Positions 8,280-18,165 of a stretch of 64,000 nucleotides of DNA are shown in pieces. The notes under the pieces were generated by a model. It had not been told where the DNA came from, ran no database searches, and saw only the letters and a list, made by a program, of their open reading frames with translations. The translations under genes and the position numbers were made by a program. The stretch covers positions 3,144,664-3,208,663 of the forward strand of contig CP030158.1 of NCBI GenBank assembly GCA_003285105.1, given 5' to 3'. Within the stretch, counting starts at the first letter, position 1. Every line of letters begins with the position of its first letter. This DNA comes from Roseithermus sacchariphilus. GTDB lineage: Bacteria; Bacteroidota; Rhodothermia; Rhodothermales; MEBIC09517.

Positions 8280-9059
8280 TCAGGCGGGGATCGGAGCCGG
8301 CCGCACGGCGATGCCGGCCTCCTGCAGGAACTGCTTGGCTTCCGTGATGCTGTAGGTGCGGAAGTGGAAGATCGACGCGGCGAGCACCGCATCGGCCTGC
8401 CCTTGCACCAGCGCGTCCCGGAGGTGCTCCAGCGTGCCCGCACCGCCCGAGGCGATCACGGGAATCCGTACGCGCTCGCTGATGGTCCGCAGCAGATCCA
8501 GGTCATAGCCGTCCTTCGTGCCGTCGCGGTCCATCGACGTCACCAGCAGCTCGCCGGCGCCGCGGCGTTCCGCTTCCACGGCCCAGGCCACCGCGTCGAT
8601 GCCCGTGCCCCGGCGCCCGCCGTGGGTGAAGACCTCCCAGCGCGGCGGATCGTCGCTCGTCCGCTTGGCGTCGATGGCGACGACGATGCATTGCGAGCCG
8701 AACGCCTCGGCGCCCTCGGTGATGATCTCCGGATGCTTCAGCGCCGCCGAGTTGAGCGACACCTTGTCCGCCCCGGCCTGGAGCATCGCCCGGATGTCTT
8801 CGAGCGTGCGCAGCCCGCCGCCCACGGTCAGCGGGATGAAGACCTGGTCGGCCGTGCGGCGGACGACGTCGTGCATGATGCCGCGCCCCTCGTGGGTGGC
8901 CGTGATGTCGAGGAAGACGAGCTCGTCTGCCCCGGCCGCGTCGTAGAACCGGGCCTGTTCGACGGGATCGCCGGCGTCGATCAGGTCGACGAAGTTGACG
9001 CCTTTGACGACGCGACCCTGGTCGACGTCGAGGCACGGGATGATGCGCTTGGCGAGCAT
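8280..9059 (-). CDS. hisF: Imidazole glycerol phosphate synthase subunit HisF (cyclase)
   Basis: 259 residues from the chosen Met ([20 protein letters not shown]); an in-frame Met 15 codons upstream adds residues not typical of the family. This (beta/alpha)8 barrel has the classic N-terminal [15 protein letters not shown] with catalytic Asp, the second catalytic Asp in VVAIDAKR, and phosphate-binding [10 protein letters not shown] and [11 protein letters not shown] loops. With HisH it converts PRFAR and ammonia from glutamine to IGP and AICAR. It is last in the hisB-proC-hisH-hisA-hisF block, 72 bases after hisA. Confidence 0.97.
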   Translation of the reverse strand: MLAKRIIPCLDVDQGRVVKGVNFVDLIDAGDPVEQARFYDAAGADELVFLDITATHEGRGIMHDVVRRTADQVFIPLTVGGGLRTLEDIRAMLQAGADKVSLNSAALKHPEIITEGAEAFGSQCIVVAIDAKRTSDDPPRWEVFTHGGRRGTGIDAVAWAVEAERRGAGELLVTSMDRDGTKDGYDLDLLRTISERVRIPVIASGGAGTLEHLRDALVQGQADAVLAASIFHFRTYSITEAKQFLQEAGIAVRPAPIPA

Positions 9060-9131
9060 GGCGGACGAGGCGTTGCGGAGCAGGACGGCGGCCGGGGGGA
9101 GCACGGCGGCGGAGCGCTGCGGCGGAGGGGG

Positions 9132-9929
9132 TCAGCAGGGATGCTGGAGGCCCGTCTTCAGCGGAGCCGTGGAGTACCGGTCGAGGTCGACGTGGTCCTT
9201 GTCGTGCCAGCACCAGATGTGCTGGCAGGGGAACCGGTTCTCGTAGAGGGCGCGGCCGATGATGACCGAATCGACGCGGTAGGGTTGCAGCTCCTTGATG
9301 CGGAGCAGGTCGCGGTAGCCGCCCACCCCCCCGGAGGCGGTGATGCGGGCCTTCTGGAGGCGCTCGCCGAGCGAACGGTAGGCGTCGACGTTCGGCCCCT
9401 GGAGCGTGCCATCGCGGCTGATGTCGGTGTAGACGATCCGCCGCACGCCGCGCCGTTCCATGTCGAGCGCCATCTCCACGGCGTCCAGGCCGCTGCCCTC
9501 GGTCCATCCCTGCACGCGCACCTCGCCGTCCCGCGCATCGATGCCGACGACGACGCGGCTACAGCCATACCGGGCAATGGCTTCCGAGACGAACTCGGGC
9601 TCGCGCGCAGCCACGGTGCCGAGGATGACGCGCGAGACGCCTGCCTCCAGCGCGGCGTCGATGTCGTCCATCGTGCGGATGCCACCGCCGAGTTGGATGG
9701 GGATGTCCAGCGCCTGGCAGATCTCCCGGATGACCGGGCGGTTGTCGTCCGCGCCGCCCCGGGCGGCGTCGAGGTCGACCAGGTGCAGGACGCGGGCGTT
9801 CTGGACGCGCCACAGCTTGGCCATCTTGACGGGGTCGGTGAAGTACACCGTTTCGTCCTCGTAGGACCCCTGATAGAGCCGTACGCAGTGGCCGCCTCGC
9901 AGGTCGATGGCTGGAATGACCAGAGTCAT
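9132..9929 (-). CDS. hisA: Phosphoribosylformimino-5-aminoimidazole carboxamide ribotide isomerase HisA
   Basis: 265 residues starting MTLVIPAIDLRGGHCVRLYQG, the HisA barrel start with its catalytic Asp (D9). IQLGGGIRTMDDIDAAL and YTDISRDGTLQGPN (second catalytic Asp) follow as expected. The enzyme opens the ribose of ProFAR by Amadori rearrangement to PRFAR, the step before HisF/HisH. The C-terminus, after IIGRALYENRF, carries about 30 extra residues (QHIWCWHDKDHVDLDRYSTAP) beyond the usual end, an unusual short tail. It lies between hisH (103 bases upstream, with a possible hairpin) and hisF in the same direction. Confidence 0.96.
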   Translation of the reverse strand: MTLVIPAIDLRGGHCVRLYQGSYEDETVYFTDPVKMAKLWRVQNARVLHLVDLDAARGGADDNRPVIREICQALDIPIQLGGGIRTMDDIDAALEAGVSRVILGTVAAREPEFVSEAIARYGCSRVVVGIDARDGEVRVQGWTEGSGLDAVEMALDMERRGVRRIVYTDISRDGTLQGPNVDAYRSLGERLQKARITASGGVGGYRDLLRIKELQPYRVDSVIIGRALYENRFPCQHIWCWHDKDHVDLDRYSTAPLKTGLQHPC

Positions 9930-9969
9930 AAGCAGGGGAGCGGATGCGGGCCTGTCCGGTGGGGCCGGG

Positions 9970-10010
9970 GCCCAAAAGAAAGGGCAGGAAGGTCGTCGCC
10001 TCCGCTGCCC
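9970..10010 (-). terminator. Possible terminator or attenuator hairpin between hisH and hisA
   Basis: GGGCAG (9982-9987) pairs with CTGCCC (10005-10010), with a small inner GG/CC pairing. On the minus strand the stem is followed by a pyrimidine/T-rich run (TTTCTTTTGGG). The stem is short, so it may be leaky and only reduce read-through from hisH into hisA-hisF. Confidence 0.35.
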
Positions 10011-10032
10011 GTGATACGCGTGTCGATGGGGG

Positions 10033-10710
10033 TCAGGTGGTCATCGCCGCGAAGTTCTCCAGGATACGGAGCCCGTTTCGCTGGCTTTTCTCGGGGTGAA
10101 ACTGGACCCCATAGACGTTGTTCCTCCCCACGATGGCCGGGAACGGCACGCCGTAGGTGGTGAGTCCCAGGACGTCCTCCGGCCGTTCGGGGGCGGCGTG
10201 GTAGGAATGTACGAAGTAGAAATACGCCCCGTCGTCCAGGCCGCGGAGCAGGGGGGCTTCCCGCTGGATCGCCACGGTGTTCCAGCCCATGTGGGGGACC
10301 TTGAGCACCGGCGCGTCGGCCTCGACGGGTCCGGCCGAGCCGTCGTCGGTGGCGCAGGCGGCCGAGGCCGGCTCGTAGGCCCCCTGGAAGCGGACGACCC
10401 GGCCCGGCAGGAGGCCCAGCCCGCGGTGCGCGCCCATCTCTTCGCTGACCTCGAAGAGCAGTTGCATGCCGACGCACACGCCCAGGAACGGCTTCCCGGC
10501 GGCGACGGCGTCCCGGATGGGCTGCTCCAGCCCCCGGCGGCGGATCTCGTCGGCGCAGGCTCCGAAGGCGCCGACGCCCGGCAGCACCACCCGCTCGGCC
10601 TGAGCAAGGGCCTCCGGGTCGTCCGTCCGCAGCACCGCAGCCCCGACGGCCTCGAACGCCTTCTCGATGGAGCGCAGGTTGCCGATGCCGTAATCGATGA
10701 TGGTAACCAT
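10033..10710 (-). CDS. hisH: Imidazole glycerol phosphate synthase subunit HisH (glutaminase)
   Basis: 225 residues, a class I glutamine amidotransferase with the complete triad: nucleophile C79 in FLGVCVGMQLLF, then H205 and E207 in GVQFHPEKS. VTIIDYGIGNLRSIEKAF at the N-terminus and KVPHMGWN in the middle are HisH signatures. It supplies ammonia to HisF. Between VVRFQGAY and the KVPHMGWN motif there is a longer acidic/alanine-rich loop (about 112-134) than in typical HisH. It sits between proC (upstream) and hisA (downstream) in one strand-wise block. Confidence 0.96.
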   Translation of the reverse strand: MVTIIDYGIGNLRSIEKAFEAVGAAVLRTDDPEALAQAERVVLPGVGAFGACADEIRRRGLEQPIRDAVAAGKPFLGVCVGMQLLFEVSEEMGAHRGLGLLPGRVVRFQGAYEPASAACATDDGSAGPVEADAPVLKVPHMGWNTVAIQREAPLLRGLDDGAYFYFVHSYHAAPERPEDVLGLTTYGVPFPAIVGRNNVYGVQFHPEKSQRNGLRILENFAAMTT

Positions 10711-10803
10711 GGAAAGGAGGGTTGAGTGCGAGGGTCCGGGCCGGAGCGTGCGAGGAACCGGGCCGGAGGGGAAACGCGCATCGGCCCCGACCCCGCACGC
10801 CGT

Positions 10804-11625
10804 TCAGTCGTTGCCGGCGAGTTCCTTCGAGCGGGCGGTGGCGGTGGCGACGGCGTTGATCAGCATCGTGCGCAGCCCGTGCGACTCCAGCTCGGCCACG
10901 GCCGCGATGGCCGTGCCGCCGGGCGTGGTCACCTCGTCCCGCAGGATGGCCGGGTGTTTGCCCGTGTCCAGGACCAGCTTGGCCGCACCGTAGACGGTCT
11001 GCGCCGCCAGCCGGAAGGCCGTCGGCCGGGGGATCCCCTGCTTGACGCCCGCGTCGGTCAGGGCTTCGATGAACATGTAGACGTAGGCCGGCCCGCTGCC
11101 CGAGAGCCCCGTGACGGCGTCCATCAAATACTCCGGCACGATCTCCACCCGACCCACCGACTCGAACATCTCCCGGGCGATCTCCAGATGATGCTCCCCG
11201 GCGTGGCGCCCCCGGGAGATCGCGGTCGCCCCCTCGTCCACGAGCATGGGCGTGTTCGGCATCGTGCGGATGACGGCCATGGGGCGACCGAAGGCGGCCT
11301 GCAGGTAGTCCGTCGTCAGCCCGGCCAGCACCGACACGATCATCGCGTCGGCCTCGACGTGGGTTCGGATCTGGGCGATCACGTCGCGGGCGTTCTGGGG
11401 CTTGATGGCGAGCACCACCACGGAGGCGCCCCGTACGGCCGCCGCGTTGTCGGTGCCGATCTGGATGTCGGGGAATTCGCTCTGGAGATCCGACAGCATG
11501 GCCGGGTTGCGGCGGGTGGCCCGGATCTGGCCCGGTTCGAGGCCGTGGCCGTGCAGCAACCCGCCCAGGAGCGCCCGGCCGATGTTGCCGGCTCCGATGA
11601 TGGCGACGGTCTGGTCGTTGAGCAT
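10804..11625 (-). CDS. proC: Pyrroline-5-carboxylate reductase
   Basis: 273 residues. It begins with a Rossmann motif (VAIIGAGNIGRALLGGLL, residues 7-24) for NAD(P)H, contains VVVLAIKPQ and MPNTPMLVDEGATAI, and has the ProC signature VTGLSGSGPAYVYMFIEAL and DEVTTPGGTAIAAVA in the C-terminal helical domain. It catalyses the last step of proline synthesis. The unusual point is its place: between hisB (118 bases upstream) and hisH (93 bases downstream) on the same strand, in the middle of histidine genes. No other proline gene is in the window. Confidence 0.96.
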   Translation of the reverse strand: MLNDQTVAIIGAGNIGRALLGGLLHGHGLEPGQIRATRRNPAMLSDLQSEFPDIQIGTDNAAAVRGASVVVLAIKPQNARDVIAQIRTHVEADAMIVSVLAGLTTDYLQAAFGRPMAVIRTMPNTPMLVDEGATAISRGRHAGEHHLEIAREMFESVGRVEIVPEYLMDAVTGLSGSGPAYVYMFIEALTDAGVKQGIPRPTAFRLAAQTVYGAAKLVLDTGKHPAILRDEVTTPGGTAIAAVAELESHGLRTMLINAVATATARSKELAGND

Positions 11626-11743
11626 GGATCAGAGGTCTTGCGAGGGGTGAACGTCGAAGGAATCACGGGTGGACGATGGCCGGACGGCGCCGATCGGCGT
11701 CACGCCGCCGGGGCTGATCGGCCCCCGTCGATGGGGCACCGGG

Positions 11744-12355
11744 TCATCCCGACAGGCGGCCTTTGGTCGAGAGCACGCGGGTGTGCGCGGGATCGCGGTA
11801 GATGGCGAGGTGCAGGGCGCGTGCGGCGGCCTTGAACATCGCCTCGATCTTGTGATGCTCGTTTTCCCCGTAGAGGACACTCAGGTGCAGGTTACACCGC
11901 ACCTGCTCGGCGAAGGCATACCAGAAGTGCCGTACCATCTCCGTGGACAACGCCCCGACGCGGTTCCGCTGGAAAGTGGCCTCATAGTGCAGGTAGAAGC
12001 GCCCCGAGAGGTCCACCACGCAGCGGGCGAGGGCCTCGTCCATCGGCACGTAGGCATGGCCGTAGCGGGCGATGTAGGCTTTATCCCCCAGGGCCTCGGC
12101 AAAGGCCTGGCCGAGCGTGATGCCGACGTCCTCCACGGTGTGATGATCGTCCACGTGCAGGTCGCCGTCGCAGCGGACCGTCAGGTCGAAGCGTCCGTGC
12201 CGGGCGAAGAGGTCCAGCATGTGATCCAGGAAGCCGATGCCGGTCTGGTTGCTGTACGTGCCCTCCCCGTCGAGGGTGAGGGTCACGGCGACGTCGGTTT
12301 CGGCGGTCGTCCGGCGGACGTCGGCGGTGCGGGGGGGGAAGTCGGAGGCGGGCAT
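11744..12355 (-). CDS. hisB: Imidazoleglycerol-phosphate dehydratase
   Basis: 203 residues from the chosen Met (MPASDFPPRTADVRRTT); an in-frame Met at 12400 would put the start inside the apparent promoter, so it is rejected. Manganese-ligand motifs are present: FLDHMLDLFARHGRFDL, DDHHTVEDVGITLGQ and ENEHHKIEAMFKA. The enzyme dehydrates IGP to imidazole-acetol phosphate. This is a stand-alone dehydratase with no phosphatase domain. It is first in the minus-strand his block and divergent from metG, with a promoter-like GTGCTATATT 36 bases upstream of the start. Confidence 0.96.
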   Translation of the reverse strand: MPASDFPPRTADVRRTTAETDVAVTLTLDGEGTYSNQTGIGFLDHMLDLFARHGRFDLTVRCDGDLHVDDHHTVEDVGITLGQAFAEALGDKAYIARYGHAYVPMDEALARCVVDLSGRFYLHYEATFQRNRVGALSTEMVRHFWYAFAEQVRCNLHLSVLYGENEHHKIEAMFKAAARALHLAIYRDPAHTRVLSTKGRLSG

Positions 12356-12390
12356 GGGGGCGAAGCGGGTGGCGGATGCGAAACCGGAAA

Positions 12391-12400
12391 AATATAGCAC
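12391..12400 (-). promoter_or_regulatory. Promoter -10-like element for hisB
   Basis: On the minus strand this reads GTGCTATATT followed by TTTC, about 36 bases before the chosen hisB start, in an otherwise GC-rich spacer. TATATTTTT also approaches the Bacteroidota -7 consensus TAnnTTTG. No clear -35/-33 element is seen. Confidence 0.5.
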
Positions 12401-12478
12401 GCCGCCGTTGGAAGAACCCGTGAAGGCGCAACGGAGTGCGCGTTGAGGCGTCCGGGAGCCTCCGCGAGGCGGGTGGCT

Positions 12479-12488
12479 GTGCTATATT
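12479..12488 (+). promoter_or_regulatory. Promoter -10-like element for metG
   Basis: GTGCTATATT on the plus strand, identical over 10 bases to the element found on the opposite strand for hisB, and 46 bases before the metG ATG. The duplication of the motif on both divergent sides supports a promoter reading. Confidence 0.5.
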
Positions 12489-12533
12489 GCCCGCTTCGCC
12501 ACCGACTGCTACCGATTGAACCGTGCCATCAGC

Positions 12534-14642
12534 ATGCCGGAGAAGACGTTTACCCGTACGCTCGTGACGGCGGCCCTGCCGTACGCCAACGGGCCGATCC
12601 ACATCGGGCATCTGGCCGGGGCGTACCTGCCGGCCGACCTCTACTGCCGCTACCGGCGGCTCACGGGGGATGACCTCGTGTTCGTCTGCGGCTCCGATGA
12701 GATGGGGGTGGCCATCCTCATGCGCGCCCTGGCCGAGGGCACCACGCCCCGGGCCATCGTGGATCGCTACCACCCGATGATCGAGGCCAGCTTCCGGGCC
12801 TTCGGCATGAGCTTCGACTACTACGGTCGGACGACCTCCCCCACGCATGCCGAGACGAGCCAGGATTTCTTCCGGCGCCTCGCCGAGCAGGACCTGTTCA
12901 AGCTCAAAACCGAGGAGCAGCTCTTCGACCCCGAGGCCGGGATCTTCCTGGCCGACCGCTTCGTGCGGGGCACCTGCCCCGTGTGCGGCTACGAGGAGGC
13001 CTATGGCGATCAGTGCGAGCGCTGTGGATCGTCCCTCAGCCCCACCGAACTCATCAACCCCCGCAGCGCGCTGACGCAGGCCACGCCGGTCCTGCGCGAA
13101 ACGACCCACTGGTACCTCCCGCTGGGCGACTTCCAGCCGCGCCTGGAGGCGTGGATCGGCACGCACCCGGAATGGAAGCCGAACGTGCTGGGGCAGATCA
13201 AGAGCTGGCTGAACGACGGGTTGAAGGACCGGGCCATCACGCGCGACGTCCCCTGGGGCGTCCCCGTGCCGGAGGATGTCGCCGAGGCCAGAGGGGTCGA
13301 TGTGCAGGGGAAGGTCATCTACGTCTGGTTCGATGCGCCCATCGGCTATATCTCGGCCACGAAGGAATGGGCCGCCCGGCAGGGCGATCCCGAGCGCTGG
13401 AAACGCTACTGGCGGGACGAGCAGACCCGGCTGATTCACTTCATCGGCAAGGACAACATCGTCTTCCATTGCCTGATGTTTCCCGCCATGCTCATGGGGT
13501 ACGGCGGGTTCGTGCTGCCCGAGAACGTGCCGGCCAACGAGTTCCTCAACATCGAGGGCCAGAAGCTCTCGACCAGCCGCAACTGGGCCGTCTGGCTCCA
13601 TGAATACCTGGAGGACTTCCCGCCCGATCTGCTGCGCTACGCCCTGGCGACGACGCTGCCGGAGACGAAGGACGCAGACTTCTCCTGGAAAGACTTCCAG
13701 ACGCGCGTCAACTCGGAGCTGGCGGACATTCTGGGCAACTTCGTCAACCGCACGATGACCTTCGCCCACCGCTTCTTCGACGGGAAGGTGCCGGCCCTGA
13801 CCGAGCCGAGCGAAGCCGACCGGGAGGTGCTGGCGCAGCTCGCGGGGTTCCCGGAGCGGATCGGGGCTTCGTACGATCAGTTTCGCTTCCGCGAGGCCGT
13901 CTTCGAGACGATGAACCTGGCGCGCCTGGGCAACAAGTATTTCAACGACACGGAGCCGTGGCACACCCGCAAGACGAATCCGCAGGCCTGTGCCAACACC
14001 ATCCACGTCTGTCTGCAGCTCTGCGCCGCGCTCGGCATCCTGATGGAGCCGGTGGTGCCGTTCGCCGCCGGGCGCTTGCGGGCCATGCTGAACCTGACGG
14101 GGGTGCGCTCCAGCCTGCCGGGGGAGGCGGAGGCGCACGCCCTCGGCTGGGCCGATGCCGGCCGGCCGTTGCTGGAGGTCGGGCACGCGCTGGGGGAGGC
14201 GGAGATCCTCTTTTCGAAGATCGACGACGACGTGATCGAGGCTCAGATCGCCCGGCTGCGGGGATCGGCCCCGACCTCGGCCCCGGAGGACGAGCCTGCG
14301 GCGCCCTACGAGCCCCTTCGGGACACGATCACGTTTGAGGAGTTCGCCCGGCTGGACCTGCGCGTGGGCCGCGTGACGGCGGCCGAGCCGGTGCCGAAGT
14401 CGAAGAAGCTGCTGCGGCTGGAGGTCGACCTCGGCTTCGAGCAGCGGCAGGTGCTGGCCGGGGTGGCGCAGCACCTGACCCCCGACGAGCTCCTCGGCAA
14501 GCAGGTGGTGATCGTGGCCAACCTCGCCCCGCGCACGATGATGGGGCTGGAGAGCCAGGGCATGCTGCTCATGGCCGAGGACCGCGACGGCCGCCTCGCC
14601 CCGCTGACCGCCGACGCCGAGCCGGGGGCGGTGGTGCGATGA
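12534..14642 (+). CDS. metG: Methionyl-tRNA synthetase with C-terminal tRNA-binding domain
   Basis: 702 residues from ATG (MPEKTFTRTL); an upstream in-frame TTG at 12516 is possible but unnecessary. Class I signature HIGH is at 23-26 in PIHIGHLAGAYLPAD, and the KMSKS equivalent is KLSTS (344-348) in EGQKLSTSRNW. Four cysteines (C148, C151, C161, C164) form the knuckle zinc site. An anticodon-binding helical domain follows (about 390-560). An EMAP/Arc1p-like OB-fold, about 600-702, contains FARLDLRVGRVTAAEPVPKS and ends with GMLLMAED. It charges tRNA-Met. Its stop overlaps the start of the downstream M1 peptidase (ATGA), so the two are translationally coupled. Confidence 0.97.
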   Translation: MPEKTFTRTLVTAALPYANGPIHIGHLAGAYLPADLYCRYRRLTGDDLVFVCGSDEMGVAILMRALAEGTTPRAIVDRYHPMIEASFRAFGMSFDYYGRTTSPTHAETSQDFFRRLAEQDLFKLKTEEQLFDPEAGIFLADRFVRGTCPVCGYEEAYGDQCERCGSSLSPTELINPRSALTQATPVLRETTHWYLPLGDFQPRLEAWIGTHPEWKPNVLGQIKSWLNDGLKDRAITRDVPWGVPVPEDVAEARGVDVQGKVIYVWFDAPIGYISATKEWAARQGDPERWKRYWRDEQTRLIHFIGKDNIVFHCLMFPAMLMGYGGFVLPENVPANEFLNIEGQKLSTSRNWAVWLHEYLEDFPPDLLRYALATTLPETKDADFSWKDFQTRVNSELADILGNFVNRTMTFAHRFFDGKVPALTEPSEADREVLAQLAGFPERIGASYDQFRFREAVFETMNLARLGNKYFNDTEPWHTRKTNPQACANTIHVCLQLCAALGILMEPVVPFAAGRLRAMLNLTGVRSSLPGEAEAHALGWADAGRPLLEVGHALGEAEILFSKIDDDVIEAQIARLRGSAPTSAPEDEPAAPYEPLRDTITFEEFARLDLRVGRVTAAEPVPKSKKLLRLEVDLGFEQRQVLAGVAQHLTPDELLGKQVVIVANLAPRTMMGLESQGMLLMAEDRDGRLAPLTADAEPGAVVR

Positions 14643-16294
14643 GGCCGGGTGCAGTTGCTTTCGTCGGGCTGTTCTTGCTCGTCGCCGGTTGCGGCGGCGG
14701 GCGTGCTCAGCCCAGAACCAGCCTCGACTCCGGGGGGCCGCTGCAGCCCGAGCAGGCCGCCTATGACGTGACGTTCTACGATCTGGCGCTGCGGGTCGAC
14801 CCGGCCGATCGGGCCATCGACGGGGTGCTCTCGGTGCAGGCCGACGTGCTGGCGCCGCTGCCCTGGCTGGTGCTGGACCTGGATACGCTGCTGGCGGTCT
14901 CGGCCGTGGAGGTGGACGGGCAGCCGCGCCCCTTCGAGCGGCGCGCCGGGCAGGTCTGGATCGACCTCGGCCGAGCCTATGCGCCCGGCGAGGCGGTCCG
15001 GGCGGCCGTGCACTATGGCGGGCGGCCGCGGGTGGCCGAGCGGCCGCCGTGGGCCGGCGGGTTCACCTGGGCGCGTACGGCCGACGGCGCTCCGTGGATC
15101 GCCACGTCGGTGCAGCTGCAGGGCGCCGACCTCTGGTGGCCCTGCAAGGATCACCCCTCCGACGAACCCGACTCCATGGCGCTCCACATCACCGTGCCGG
15201 AACCGCTGGTCGTGGCGTCGAACGGGCGGCTGCGGGGCGTCGTGCCGGAGGACGCCGGATGGCGGACCTACCACTGGTTCGTCTCGACGCCCATCAACAC
15301 CTACGGCGTCGCGCTCAATATCGCGCCCTACGACACCATCGAGGGGACCTACACGAGCATCACCGGAGAGCCGGTGCCGGTGACCTTCTGGGTGTTGCCC
15401 GAACGCCTGGAGGACGGCCGGCGGCTCTTCCCGCAGGTGCTCGATCACCTGGCCTTCTACGAGCGGCACCTCGGCCCGTACCCGTTCCGGGCCGATAAGT
15501 ACGGCGTCGCCCACACGCCCTTCCTCGGGATGGAGCACCAGACCATCATCGCCTACGGCAGCAACTTCCGCGACGAGCCGTACGGATACGACTGGCTCCA
15601 TCACCATGAACTCGGGCATGAGTGGTGGGGCAACCTCGTCACCGTGCGCGACTGGAAGGACTTCTGGATCCACGAGGGCTTCTGTACCTACATGCAGGCG
15701 CTCTACACCGAGGAGCGCTTCGGTGCGGAACGGTACCGGGAGGCGATGCGGGGGTACCGCGCCGCCATCCGCAACCGGCAGCCGCTGGCGCCGCGCACGC
15801 CGCGGACCACCACGCAGATGGTTGCCGATGCCGACGGACGCACCGACAACGACATCTATTACAAAGGCGCCTGGGTCCTGCACACGCTCCGCTTCCTCAT
15901 CGGCGATGAGGCCTTCCGCATCATGCTCCGTCGTCTGGCCTACCCCGACCCCGCCCTCGAAGCCAGCACGGACGGTCGCGCCTGTCGCTTCGTCTCCACC
16001 GACGACGTCGTGGCCGTGGCCGAGGCCCGGGCCGGTCGTGCGCTGGGCTGGTTCTTCGAGGTGTATCTCCGCCAGCCGGAACTGCCGCGCCTCCACGCCG
16101 AGGTCGACGGTGACGCGCTGACGCTGCGCTGGGAGGTGCCCGGCAACCGGCCCTTCCCGATGCCGGTCGAGGTGCAGATCGGCACGGAGCGGCGCCGCGT
16201 CGAGCTGCCGGACGGACGGGCGCAGGTGCCGATCCCCGAAGGCGCCGAGGTCGTGGTGGATCCGGACGGCTGGCTGCTCCGCGCCGATCGCTGA
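14639..16294 (+). CDS. M1 family metallopeptidase, lipoprotein
   Basis: 551 residues. The N-terminus has a lipoprotein signal with lipobox LVAGC (C18). The active site is complete: HELGH at 323-327 (H323, E324, H327), third zinc ligand E346 in FWIHEGFCTYM, a GMEHQ loop (297-301) in place of GAMEN, and the catalytic Tyr in DIYYKGAWVLHTLR. The C-terminal part is short, with no HEAT extension, giving about the size of compact M1 proteins. It should be an envelope aminopeptidase. It is coupled to metG by a 4-base overlap, an unexpected pairing. It makes a useful contrast to the catalytically empty M1-like protein at 156-2666. Confidence 0.95.
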   Translation: MRPGAVAFVGLFLLVAGCGGGRAQPRTSLDSGGPLQPEQAAYDVTFYDLALRVDPADRAIDGVLSVQADVLAPLPWLVLDLDTLLAVSAVEVDGQPRPFERRAGQVWIDLGRAYAPGEAVRAAVHYGGRPRVAERPPWAGGFTWARTADGAPWIATSVQLQGADLWWPCKDHPSDEPDSMALHITVPEPLVVASNGRLRGVVPEDAGWRTYHWFVSTPINTYGVALNIAPYDTIEGTYTSITGEPVPVTFWVLPERLEDGRRLFPQVLDHLAFYERHLGPYPFRADKYGVAHTPFLGMEHQTIIAYGSNFRDEPYGYDWLHHHELGHEWWGNLVTVRDWKDFWIHEGFCTYMQALYTEERFGAERYREAMRGYRAAIRNRQPLAPRTPRTTTQMVADADGRTDNDIYYKGAWVLHTLRFLIGDEAFRIMLRRLAYPDPALEASTDGRACRFVSTDDVVAVAEARAGRALGWFFEVYLRQPELPRLHAEVDGDALTLRWEVPGNRPFPMPVEVQIGTERRRVELPDGRAQVPIPEGAEVVVDPDGWLLRADR

Positions 16295-16334
16295 GGCCGC
16301 ACGACTCTGTGCGCGGCGTGTCGGAACGGGTCCG

Positions 16335-16373
16335 AAAAAAAAACGCCCCGGCCTTCTGCAGAACGCCGGGGCG
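16335..16373 (-). terminator. Rho-independent terminator after lpdA
   Basis: CGCCCCGGC (16344-16352) pairs perfectly with GCCGGGGCG (16365-16373). On the minus strand the stem is followed directly by nine T. It lies 75 bases past the lpdA stop. In the plus direction no T-run follows, so it acts mainly for lpdA. Confidence 0.9.
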
Positions 16374-16448
16374 GTTCGTCGTGTCGGGTTTCCGGGGCCG
16401 CGGCGGCGAGGTGCCGCTGCCTCCACCTTTTTCCTCCGGCTCGCGGCC

Positions 16449-17873
<1,425 letters not shown>

Positions 17874-18156
17874 GAGCTTGCCGTAGAGAATGATGCGTCG
17901 GTTGGAGGGGTGCGGCGGAGGTCCACCGTCGGGCAGGTCCGGGGCGGTGCGGGTGCGTGGCGGCGCCCGGCATTGAGGTGAGGCGGAGTGCATCCTGCGC
18001 GGGTTGGCACGTGCCCCGGGGCCGATCGGCCCGAACGGTATGCCGCCACCGGATCCTTGAAATAATACGCAATGGCCCCCATCGATGGGACCGGGACCCG
18101 ATAAGCTTCCATGAAAAAGGGGGCGGGCTACTGGGGCGGGACCCGCAGGGGGCGGG
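17874..18156. other. Intergenic region upstream of lpdA
   Basis: 283 bases between the end of the EnvC-like gene and the lpdA start. It should contain the lpdA promoter; AATAATACGCAAT around 18060-18072 is the only A/T-rich spot. It also carries one copy of an 18-base direct repeat. No gene is supported. Confidence 0.45.
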
Positions 18157-18165
18157 CTACTGGGG
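18119..18165. repeat. 18-base direct repeat at the 3' end of the EnvC-like gene
   Basis: GGGGGCGGGCTACTGGGG occurs at 18119-18136 and again at 18148-18165 (29-base period). The second copy contains the stop codon of the EnvC-like gene, so the first looks like a short duplication of the gene end into the spacer. Confidence 0.7.

Noticed and set aside
11688-11699. 12-base palindrome CGCCGATCGGCG between hisB and proC
   Set aside because: No T-run follows and GC-rich palindromes of this size are common by chance in this composition; not called as an operator or terminator.
14639-16294. Second inactive M1 protein
   Set aside because: HEXXH, the distal Glu and the catalytic Tyr are all present, so this one should be active.
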